DNA of 27,584 bases from Bacillota bacterium. GTDB taxonomy: Bacteria > Bacillota > Clostridia > Acetivibrionales > DSM-1351. The notes under the pieces are model-generated. The model was not told the origin of the DNA. It did no database searches and saw only the letters and a program-made list of their open reading frames with translations. The stretch lies in the NCBI GenBank assembly GCA_023392075.1, contig JAEVZU010000025.1:1-27584 (forward strand), in the 5' to 3' direction. Within the stretch, counting starts at the first letter, position 1; every line of letters begins with the position of its first letter. The translations under genes were made by a program, and so were the position numbers. Positions 7,986 to 13,366 of this stretch are shown here, piece after piece.

Positions 7986-8053
7986 ATCTCTTCAACCTCC
8001 ATTGTTGTTATCAGTATTTTCCGTATAAAAAAATTTATTATGCACGTTAATAT

Positions 8054-8083
8054 TTTACTGACGGCTGCTGCATATGCTATAAT
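8054..8083 (+). promoter_or_regulatory. Promoter of the FmdB-type gene
   Basis: TATAAT at 8078-8083 is preceded by TGC, giving the extended -10 form TGnTATAAT. A weak -35 (TTTACT, 8054-8059) lies 18 bases upstream. It is 42 bases before the start codon at 8125. Confidence 0.6.
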
Positions 8084-8124
8084 TTAGTCATATATAAATA
8101 ATAATCATGAGGAGTAATATAGAG

Positions 8125-8340
8125 ATGCCTTTTTATGACCTGAAATGCTCAAAATGCGGCAATGAATTCAATATTATGGCTAAAATGAGTGAGCGTGAAA
8201 ATAATCAGATAAAGTGTCCTGACTGCGGTAACAATCAACTGGAAACAGTGTTTAAGAGTGTAAACATTATACAGTCAAGGAAACAGGACAGTGCAGATTG
8301 CCCGAACAGGCATGTGTGCGGAGGCTGCTGCAGCCACTAG
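8125..8340 (+). CDS. FmdB-family zinc-ribbon protein
   Basis: This 71-residue protein begins MPFYDLKCSKCGNEF, the classic FmdB/CxxC_CXXC_SSSS start, with paired CxxC motifs at CSKC (8-11) and CPDC (near 38) that should bind one zinc. The C-terminus is extra cysteine rich (CPNRHVCGGCCSH). The ATG at 8125 follows GAGGAG by 10 bases; an ATG six codons earlier overlaps that ribosome binding site and is unlikely. It is monocistronic, with its own extended -10 promoter. The family was named for a putative regulator of formamidase, but its real function is unsettled. Confidence 0.88.
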   Translation: MPFYDLKCSKCGNEFNIMAKMSERENNQIKCPDCGNNQLETVFKSVNIIQSRKQDSADCPNRHVCGGCCSH

Positions 8341-8352
8341 CTGCAATGATAA

Positions 8353-8445
8353 CCCCTCATCTTTCAGGCCCACTGCCTGCTGGAATTGGCGCCGTACTTT
8401 TATATGCCGGTTGCCGGGTTTCATCTGCCGATTAAGGATAAAATG
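8353..8445 (-). promoter_or_regulatory. SAM-I (S-box) riboswitch remnant, 5' part missing
   Basis: Read on the minus strand, the stretch carries three S-box hallmarks in order. ATGAAACCCGGCAACC is at about 8425-8410. GGCGCCAATTCCAGCAG is at about 8392-8376, with the P4 hairpin CAGGC..GCCTG. GAAAGATGAG is at 8365-8356. The upstream half is wrong. In place of the kink-turn segment (AGAG..GGAGGGA..CUGGCC) only TTTATCCTTAATCGGCAG is found, so about 20 bases appear deleted, although TTTATC can still pair weakly with GATGAG. Directly downstream on this strand lies the antisense of the FmdB-type gene, not a methionine or SAM gene, so it looks orphaned and probably non-functional. A K-turn-less SAM-I/IV variant is an alternative. 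Confidence 0.75.
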
Positions 8446-8462
8446 CAAACTTTCTTGTTCGC

Positions 8463-8527
8463 AAAAAACAAGGTATCTTATTATAGCAGATAACTGCCGG
8501 ATAATTAAATCCTAATAAGATACCTTG
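8463..8527 (-). terminator. Terminator of the GerMN lipoprotein gene
   Basis: On the minus strand a perfect 15-bp stem (CAAGGTATCTTATTA, arms 8527-8513 and 8483-8469) is followed by six T (8468-8463). The 29-base loop can fold into two small hairpins (GGAT/ATCC and GCAG/CTGC), giving a three-way junction. There is no T run in the plus direction, so it serves the minus-strand transcript, whose 3' untranslated region also contains the mini-element at 8534-8621. Confidence 0.7.
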
Positions 8528-8533
8528 GTATAT

Positions 8534-8621
8534 CTAGTTGTCTGTAACATCTAAAACGTATATTATCCTGGGGAAATTTAACCGCCGGCAACTAATGAAT
8601 TTAGATGTTACAGACAACTAG
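8534..8621. repeat. Palindromic mini-element, copy 2 (88 bp, perfect 22-bp inverted ends)
   Basis: The ends 8534-8555 and 8600-8621 are perfect 22-base inverted repeats sharing TCTGTAACATCTAAA with copy 1 (3671-3761). Within the interior, GTATATT and TTTAACCGCCGGCAA are conserved, while the inner pairing seen in copy 1 has decayed. The two outermost variable positions differ between copies but stay paired within copy 2, as expected for a folding or terminally palindromic element. It sits just after the stop of the GerMN gene. Confidence 0.8.
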
Positions 8622-8641
8622 GGTGTGTATTTGCTAAGTAT

Positions 8642-9442
8642 TTATTCAAGCAATTCAGAATCTGTTTGTATATCAGTATTGGTCTTCTGATCTTTTTCCG
8701 GGTTTTCCTTTACCGGATTATCCTTTGTATTGCTGTTATCCAGATTATTTTTATCGGTATTGCTCTTATCGGTATTGTTCTTATTTATATCGGCTTTATT
8801 TGAATTGCCTTTTGATGCACTATCTTCGTCAAGTTTTATTACATCCTGTTCTTCCGGTTGGGAGGTGATCAGATAAGCTGACCTTGGAAAAGCTATATCC
8901 AGTTGATAGCTGCCTTTAAATTCCTTCTTAACCTTTCCGTCAATTTTAAACTGGACTGATTTTACTTCCTTTAATTCAGTTAAAGTGTTTACGATGGAAT
9001 ATAAAGTAAGTTGTTCATTTTTCTTTCCGCCCTTGTGCTTATCTATGAAATCTTTTGACAGGTCTACCGTAGCAATTCCATCTTTTATCAATACATTTGA
9101 ATGTACTTTGGTATCCTGCGGGATCGTAGCCTGAAGCAGGCTTCCTTTTGCCGGTCCGCTGATAAGTTCTTTCACAAGAACGGTAGCCAGGTTGTCGTTT
9201 CCTTTTGCAACTTCGGCATTATCTATATATCTGGTTTCAGGAGCAAGTTTACCTTGTTCATTTATAAAATACAGTTTACAGGGGGTTTTATCCTTTAATT
9301 CACCGGCTTGATTTTCACCCAGTGAAACACTGCTTGCAGGAGTTAATTCATCAATACCCGAGCTTTCATCGGCTGAACCGCATCCGGCAAACAAAGTCAT
9401 GGTAATTACACACACTAAGATTAAACTAAATATTTTTCGCAT
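8642..9442 (-). CDS. GerMN-domain lipoprotein
   Basis: This is a 266-residue exported lipoprotein. The signal peptide MRKIFSLILVCVITMTLFAGC ends in a lipobox (LFAGC, C21 lipidated). Residues about 52-190 form a GerMN domain (LYFINEQGKL, ELISGP, TVDLSKDF), the domain of the spore protein GerM and of related envelope proteins. Residues about 198-266 are a low-complexity tail of Asn, Asp, Lys and Thr with near-repeats such as NNTDKSNTDKNN. It probably acts on the outer face of the membrane in peptidoglycan or spore envelope work; the ligand is unknown. The ribosome binding site GAGGTG precedes the ATG by about 8 bases. It is transcribed alone and ends at the terminator 8463-8527. Confidence 0.85.
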   Translation of the reverse strand: MRKIFSLILVCVITMTLFAGCGSADESSGIDELTPASSVSLGENQAGELKDKTPCKLYFINEQGKLAPETRYIDNAEVAKGNDNLATVLVKELISGPAKGSLLQATIPQDTKVHSNVLIKDGIATVDLSKDFIDKHKGGKKNEQLTLYSIVNTLTELKEVKSVQFKIDGKVKKEFKGSYQLDIAFPRSAYLITSQPEEQDVIKLDEDSASKGNSNKADINKNNTDKSNTDKNNLDNSNTKDNPVKENPEKDQKTNTDIQTDSELLE

Positions 9443-9590
9443 CTCTTTGACACCTCACATTAAAATGTTAAAAGCAAATAATATGAATATTCATCCTTAC
9501 ACAACTATTTCTATGCCCAAGCTTTATCAAGTATTCTAACTTGTCAGATTTTTTTATAACTTTTTTGCTTTATAAAAATACATTAACAAT

Positions 9591-9622
9591 AAAAAAGGAA
9601 CAGTCTAAAAATAAGACAGTTC
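9591..9622 (-). terminator. Terminator of the TrxR-like gene
   Basis: On the minus strand GAACTGTCT (9622-9614) pairs with AGACTGTTC (9606-9598) with one T-T mismatch across a 7-base loop. CC and then six T (9596-9591) follow. It lies about 50 bases after the stop of the flavoprotein gene at 9673. The rest of the 230-base gap to 9442 is AT-rich and shows no gene. Confidence 0.65.
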
Positions 9623-9672
9623 TCTCCTTAAATTTTGATTATTTTTTTAACATATGACTTTATTAGTCTTGA

Positions 9673-10563
9673 TTACTCTTTCCATAGGAAATTTAGTCCT
9701 CTTACATACTCAATTATCTGTCTTGCAGCCAAAGCCCCCTGCCCCACTGCCGTGGAAATCTGTTTAAGTCCGCCCGTACAATCTCCGGCCGCATACAAAC
9801 CTTTAAGGTTGGTTTCCTGCTTTTCATCCACAACTATGGCATTCTTAAGGGTGATTACCCCCAGCTTTCTGGCGAAATCAATACTTGAAGCCGATTCATA
9901 TGCCACAAACAATCCATCCAGTTCTTCTTTGGAACCATCCTCGAAAATGATATGTTCGATGGCATCCTTTCCGTCAATGGCTTTTATAGTATTGGTATTT
10001 ATCTTAAAACGTTGGGCTATATTTCTATATTTTTCCGTTAGTTCAAGCTGCCTGCCATTGGTGAAAATAGTAATATTTTCAGTAAGCGGTTCCAGTTCCA
10101 TAGCTTCGTGAATGGCAAAATCCCTGTACCCCAGCAAACCCACTTTCAAACCTCTGTAAAAGAAACCGTCGCAGGTAGTACAGTAGCTTACACCATTTCC
10201 TTCGAATTTATTAATTCCTTCAATCTTAACCTTTGCAATCTGCTGGCCTGTGGCCAGGAGCACAGCTTTGCCCGAATAATTTTCGCCGGTGGTATAAACC
10301 TCAAAATATTCCCCCTTTTCAAGGGCAACAACTTCGTTATTATCAAATTTTACACCCAATTTTACAGCCTGTTTTTCTCCCTGCTCAAGCAGATACTTTC
10401 CTGAAACAGGTTCTGCAAAACCAAAATAATTCTCTATTCTGTCTGCTTTCAGCAGTACACTTTTGTCCTGACCGATTACCATTGTTCTAAGTCCGGCTCT
10501 GACAGTATAAATTGCAGCAGACAGACCTGCTGGTCCTTTTCCTATTATAATTACATCAAACAT
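9673..10563 (-). CDS. Thioredoxin reductase-like flavoprotein lacking NADPH-binding motifs
   Basis: This 296-residue protein has the TrxB fold. It shows an FAD-binding GKGPAGLSAA (residues 8-17), the redox pair YCTTCDG (C128, C131), and the second FAD contact GLYAAGDC near the C-terminus. The central domain lacks both NADPH signatures. The usual GGGDSAxxE is GLLGYRDFAIHEA (142-154) and the HRR segment is FTNGRQ. The length is also below the roughly 310-320 of E. coli type. This matches ferredoxin-dependent flavin thioredoxin reductases (FFTR) described in clostridia, so the electron donor is probably ferredoxin. The start at 10563 is fixed by GGGAGGTTATC; a longer frame upstream has no ribosome binding site. 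Confidence 0.85.
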   Translation of the reverse strand: MFDVIIIGKGPAGLSAAIYTVRAGLRTMVIGQDKSVLLKADRIENYFGFAEPVSGKYLLEQGEKQAVKLGVKFDNNEVVALEKGEYFEVYTTGENYSGKAVLLATGQQIAKVKIEGINKFEGNGVSYCTTCDGFFYRGLKVGLLGYRDFAIHEAMELEPLTENITIFTNGRQLELTEKYRNIAQRFKINTNTIKAIDGKDAIEHIIFEDGSKEELDGLFVAYESASSIDFARKLGVITLKNAIVVDEKQETNLKGLYAAGDCTGGLKQISTAVGQGALAARQIIEYVRGLNFLWKE

Positions 10564-10622
10564 GATAACCTCCCGTTTGTGATTATGGTATTCAAATACA
10601 AGAAATAGACGTATCTTACTAT

Positions 10623-10650
10623 ATAATATACCAACTATATAATTTTTCAA
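10623..10650 (-). promoter_or_regulatory. Probable promoter of the TrxR-like gene
   Basis: On the minus strand TTGAAA (10650-10645) and TATTAT (10628-10623) are 16 bases apart, 60 bases before the start. The surroundings are very AT-rich, so alternatives overlap it. Confidence 0.4.
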
Positions 10651-10728
10651 AAATAAATTTTTAAATGTAACAACTTTTCTGAAAACAACATAGTATGCAT
10701 TATCTTAAATATTTATGGAGGTAAAGTT

Positions 10729-10926
10729 ATGGGATGTTTTGGTGGATCAAGTAATGGTTTTGGATGTGAATGGCTTATAATACTGGCCATAATTTTCTTC
10801 TGCTGCTGTAACAATGGATCAGGCTGCTTCTCAGACATATTTGACGATTGTGGATTAGTCTGGCTTGCAATAATTCTGTTGTTATTATTCCTCTGCTGCA
10901 GTGACCGTTGTGACGATGAATGCTAA
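10729..10926 (+). CDS. Cysteine-rich 65-residue membrane protein
   Basis: This 65-residue protein contains 11 cysteines and two hydrophobic segments (about residues 14-26 and 43-57). The architecture is repeated: each hydrophobic helix ends in a cysteine cluster (FFCCCNN and FLCCSDRC) and is preceded by Cys/Gly or acidic turns. TATGGAGGTAAAGTT gives a good ribosome binding site. I believe similar clostridial proteins are labelled 'high-cysteine chorion-class' proteins, a name based on composition only. No function can be assigned; metal or redox chemistry at the membrane or a spore-layer role are both possible. It is followed by a strong hairpin at 10961-10993, so it is monocistronic. Confidence 0.75.
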   Translation: MGCFGGSSNGFGCEWLIILAIIFFCCCNNGSGCFSDIFDDCGLVWLAIILLLLFLCCSDRCDDEC

Positions 10927-10960
10927 TCAAACTAATGGTCGTCCATAGCAAAAGTATTTG

Positions 10961-10993
10961 AATAGAAGCTTGGGTAATATCCAAGCTTCTATT
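10961..10993 (+). terminator. Hairpin terminator after the cysteine-rich gene
   Basis: AATAGAAGCTTGG pairs perfectly with CCAAGCTTCTATT across a 7-base loop, and TTTGA/TCAAA can extend the stem with a bulge. The downstream tract TTTCAAATT is only weakly T-rich, so termination strength is uncertain. Confidence 0.6.
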
Positions 10994-11087
10994 TCAAATT
11001 AACCAAAATAGTTTTTACATAATAAGCTTGTCAACGTGCATAAACTGTAGTAACGACCAAATATTAAATTACATATTGGAGGTATAT

Positions 11088-11405
11088 ATGGGTGAAAATT
11101 CATTAAGCAAGAAAATCCAGGAACTGTTAGCTGATAAAATGGTTCAATCAAAAGTAAATCAAGCAATTGATATGTTGAAAAAAGACAATACGGATGAATT
11201 GGCAAAAAAGCTGGATAAGATTGATAAAAATGAGTTAATGGAAAAAATCAATGAGTTTGACGAAGAAAAAATCAAGAACATGAAAATAGACAAGGAAGAA
11301 ATGAAGAAGAAGATCACTAAAACCGATCTTGATAAACTTGAAAAAATTCTTGGCAAAGACAGCAAGGATATAATGAAAAAAGTTAATGAATATCTGAATT
11401 CATAG
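11088..11405 (+). CDS. Charged helical protein of unknown function
   Basis: This 105-residue protein is very rich in Lys, Asp, Glu and Ile/Leu and predicted almost all helical. It has a heptad-like repeat of short units (KLDKIDKNELMEKI, KITKTDLDKLEKIL). The ATG at 11088 follows TTGGAGGTATAT, an excellent ribosome binding site. It starts a run of three or four plus-strand genes. The next gene also begins with a short charged helix, and both may belong to the small sporulation-associated families of Clostridia, but I do not recognise a named family. Confidence 0.75.
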   Translation: MGENSLSKKIQELLADKMVQSKVNQAIDMLKKDNTDELAKKLDKIDKNELMEKINEFDEEKIKNMKIDKEEMKKKITKTDLDKLEKILGKDSKDIMKKVNEYLNS

Positions 11406-11415
11406 CTTTTACTGT

Positions 11416-11455
11416 TTTCTCCTTTCTTCGTCCTATAGCGGATATGAAGGAGAAA
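11416..11455 (+). promoter_or_regulatory. Hairpin between the 105- and 134-residue genes
   Basis: TTTCTCCTT (11416-11424) pairs perfectly with AAGGAGAAA (11447-11455). The right arm is itself a ribosome-binding-site-like AAGGAG with no start codon. It directly precedes the leader repeat at 11456-11513. Confidence 0.4.
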
Positions 11456-11513
11456 TTTCATCAATGTTTTGGCCGCTATGCGGCTCAAAGCCATACATGG
11501 CTGGGAGGTTAAG
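11456..11513 (+). repeat. Hairpin/ribosome-binding-site leader repeat before the 134-residue gene
   Basis: It runs TTTCATCAATGTTTTG, then hairpin GCCGCTATGCGGC (11472-11484), CTCA, hairpin AGCCATACATGGCT (11489-11502), and GGGAGGTTAAG touching the ATG. It is the same order as before ku, with the doubled AAAGCCATA reduced to one. The first hairpin corresponds to GCCACAAATGTGGC before galE and the DUF2238 gene. Confidence 0.65.
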
Positions 11514-11918
11514 ATGAGTGACGACATGGGTGACAAAATCAAGCAAATAGCGGATATGCTGGGGCAGAACTCAAGCCCTAATATTCCTGACAATGTCAAA
11601 GGTCTGCTTAGCATGCTCATGTCCAATAACAGTTCAAAAGATGAAGACACACAAGAGGATCCGCCTCAGAAATCCAGGAGCAATGAAAATTCAAGTTCAA
11701 ACAGTAACGAAGCAGATGACTTTGCCGATATGGCCAGAAAAATGAAAAAAGCTATGAGCAAGCTTAATATAGCAAATGACCCAAGGGTAAACCTGCTAAA
11801 TGCAATCAGGCCATATCTTAATAAAAGCCGTCAGAGAAAGCTTCAAACCTGTCTAAAACTTATGAGAATCGGCAGCTTGACTCAAGTGCTGGATGACTCG
11901 GAAGAGCGGCCTGTATAA
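11514..11918 (+). CDS. Conserved-looking 134-residue protein of unknown function
   Basis: Residues 1-35 hold a short amphipathic region (KIKQIADMLGQ..NVKGLLSMLM). Residues 36-70 are a Ser/Asn/Glu-rich linker. Residues 70-134 are a basic helical part with DPRVNLLNAIRPYLNKSRQR and LQTCLKLMRIG. The DPRxNLLxAIxPxL pattern occurs in small clostridial proteins of unknown role, sometimes with the membrane gene that follows here. The ATG at 11514 is preceded by GGGAGGTTAAG from the leader repeat. A frame 15 codons longer would translate the hairpin and is rejected. Ten bases separate its stop from the next ATG. Confidence 0.75.
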   Translation: MSDDMGDKIKQIADMLGQNSSPNIPDNVKGLLSMLMSNNSSKDEDTQEDPPQKSRSNENSSSNSNEADDFADMARKMKKAMSKLNIANDPRVNLLNAIRPYLNKSRQRKLQTCLKLMRIGSLTQVLDDSEERPV

Positions 11919-11928
11919 GGAGCATCCT

Positions 11929-11982
11929 ATGAATAACTGGAATTGGAGTGAATGGAATGGTTTACAGGAAGCGTTCTTCTAA
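11929..11982 (+). CDS. Trp-rich 17-residue ORF
   Basis: ATG at 11929 follows AAGGAGCATCCT, a better ribosome binding site than that of the next gene. It encodes MNNWNWSEWNGLQEAFF and ends at TAA 11980-11982. Three Trp in the first nine residues is very unusual. It overlaps the start of the 121-residue gene (ATG 11957) in another frame. It could be a translated small protein, a leader peptide that sets translation of the overlapping gene, or the surviving start of a frameshifted gene. Confidence 0.4.
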   Translation: MNNWNWSEWNGLQEAFF

Positions 11983-12322
11983 ATCGCGCAGATATAAAAA
12001 AACACATACCCAGAATAACGATTATGTTGAGCAGCATACTACGAAAGCTGAAACAGCTCTTACAGAAGAACCACCACTTTCCCTGCCTGCCGGTGGAGAA
12101 AGCCAGGAACGGAAAAAATCCCAACCTCTGGGCTTTTTGTCCTCACTGTTCGGCGGGGATAAATTCGAGAGATCGGGAAATCCGCTATTTACAATCTTTG
12201 ATTTTGATATTTTTCTGGATGATCTGATTCTCGCAGGTTTATTAGTACTTTTGCTGACAGACAAAGTTCAGGATGAAATACTTATCATTGTTCTTCTATA
12301 CCTGCTATTGGACATTTTTTAG
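11957..12322 (+). CDS. Small membrane protein, basic N-terminus and hydrophobic C-terminus
   Basis: This 121-residue protein starts with a strongly basic stretch (YRKRSSKSRRYKK) and a Pro/Ser/Glu-rich linker. It ends with FDFDIFLDDLILAGLLVLLL, a short acidic turn (TDKVQDE) and a second hydrophobic helix (ILIIVLLYLLLDIF). The paired hydrophobic C-terminus with acidic turn is a pattern I have met in spore-former proteins of unknown function. The start is uncertain: ATG 11957 has GGAG eight bases before it, while GTG 11948 would add three residues. It overlaps the Trp-rich ORF and its stop overlaps the stop region of the convergent gene at 12319 by four bases. Confidence 0.7.
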   Translation: MVYRKRSSKSRRYKKTHTQNNDYVEQHTTKAETALTEEPPLSLPAGGESQERKKSQPLGFLSSLFGGDKFERSGNPLFTIFDFDIFLDDLILAGLLVLLLTDKVQDEILIIVLLYLLLDIF

Positions 12323-13206
12323 TGATTAGCATTTTTAAACTGACTTTTTTCACTCAGCTTATGGAAAGTGGAAAATACAAAACATACAATTACAGCAATA
12401 AATATGGTTTTAAAAACTATATTGACAATCAGTAAAACATAACTTGTAACATTGGATACCACCTGGGCATTTGCCATTGAAAAATTAGCTATAACATAAA
12501 TAACATCAAATATTACAAGTATAATATCAAATACAATGTAATTGGACAATAAGTTCCAAAAATCATTGTCTGATATTTTTTTTGCTATTTTGAAATGATT
12601 CCTGCTATTGACAATAGCCGAAGGGTACCAAAAAGTTATATACTGTCTGAAAAAAGCAAAGCTGAAAAACAGAACAATTATTGTCACCACAAATAAAAGT
12701 ACACCTGCTACTATATTTATCTCACCGTTCAAAGCATTGTCTATAAATATAGCTGCCGGTATTGAGGCAATAATTACGTAGATAACAAACAGTATGACCG
12801 CACTGAGGGTCCATAAATTAACCGAAACCATTCTTAGAAAATATTTCCTGATTCCGGCCAGAAATTCACTGCCCGGCTTTTTCTCCCTGCCCTGGACTGC
12901 ATTGGTAAGTATATGGAAACAGCCTGAAAGCAGCAGGCCGAATATCAATGCTGCAGCCACCACTAAAACAACAAGTGCCATAATGATTTTAACTGCCGTT
13001 TGCGGAACAAGTACTGTATCTATAACAAATTGTATTATATTTACATAATCATCAAAAGGGCTGCCGGTTTTAAACATTGTTATACTATAAAAAAGCATCA
13101 TAAGCAGATATTCTACAACAGAAAGAACCGTACTGGTTATAATTGTAAGAATAAGTATAGACGGCCTTTTGGCAAGTAAGCGCACAGCATTATTAATAGT
13201 TCCCAT
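12319..13206 (-). CDS. Six-helix membrane protein, unknown function
   Basis: This 295-residue integral membrane protein has about six predicted helices, near residues 15-40, 68-95, 133-158, 165-190, 223-245 and 255-282. The loop around residue 195 (YITFWYPSAIVNSRNHFKIAKK) is the only conspicuous polar segment. The overall layout resembles DUF975/DUF4013-like multi-helix proteins that line up loosely with the glycerophosphodiesterase membrane domain, but no signature residue settles it. The start follows GGAAGGACC. It is separated by 160 bases from tex, which lies upstream on the same strand. Confidence 0.75.
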   Translation of the reverse strand: MGTINNAVRLLAKRPSILILTIITSTVLSVVEYLLMMLFYSITMFKTGSPFDDYVNIIQFVIDTVLVPQTAVKIIMALVVLVVAAALIFGLLLSGCFHILTNAVQGREKKPGSEFLAGIRKYFLRMVSVNLWTLSAVILFVIYVIIASIPAAIFIDNALNGEINIVAGVLLFVVTIIVLFFSFAFFRQYITFWYPSAIVNSRNHFKIAKKISDNDFWNLLSNYIVFDIILVIFDVIYVIANFSMANAQVVSNVTSYVLLIVNIVFKTIFIAVIVCFVFSTFHKLSEKSQFKNANH

Positions 13207-13366
13207 TGGTCAGGTCCTTCCTTCATATTTCTATTTTAACTCTAAAATGTGTATTCCCAAGCACTTTTTAATCATAAGCAATATTTTGAGTATTGGGAAA
13301 TCATAACATAAATAATATCATAATTAACCCTTCAAATAAAGCACAGGGTTGATAAATCAAATATAT

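Noticed and set aside
7986..8053. SigF/SigG forespore promoter for ku
   Set aside because: GCATA and a GGAAAATAC-like -10 can be drawn, but the -10 matches poorly and the spacing is arbitrary in an AT-rich region.
8291..8515. Plus-strand ORF of 74 codons after the FmdB-type gene
   Set aside because: It overlaps fmdB in another frame, then crosses the riboswitch remnant and terminator; no ribosome binding site and skewed composition.
9443..9500. SigG-like -10 (CATATTA) before the GerMN gene
   Set aside because: One -10 mismatch and no -35 at 17-18 bases; a palindrome TGAATATTCA explains part of it.
13245..13300. TTCCCAA/TTGGGAA inverted repeat before the six-helix membrane gene
   Set aside because: Seven bases with a 33-base spacer in AT-rich DNA is expected by chance; no T run.
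13320..13350. Terminator after tex (AACCCT/AGGGTT)
   Set aside because: Short 6-bp stem with a large loop and no T tract in the minus direction.
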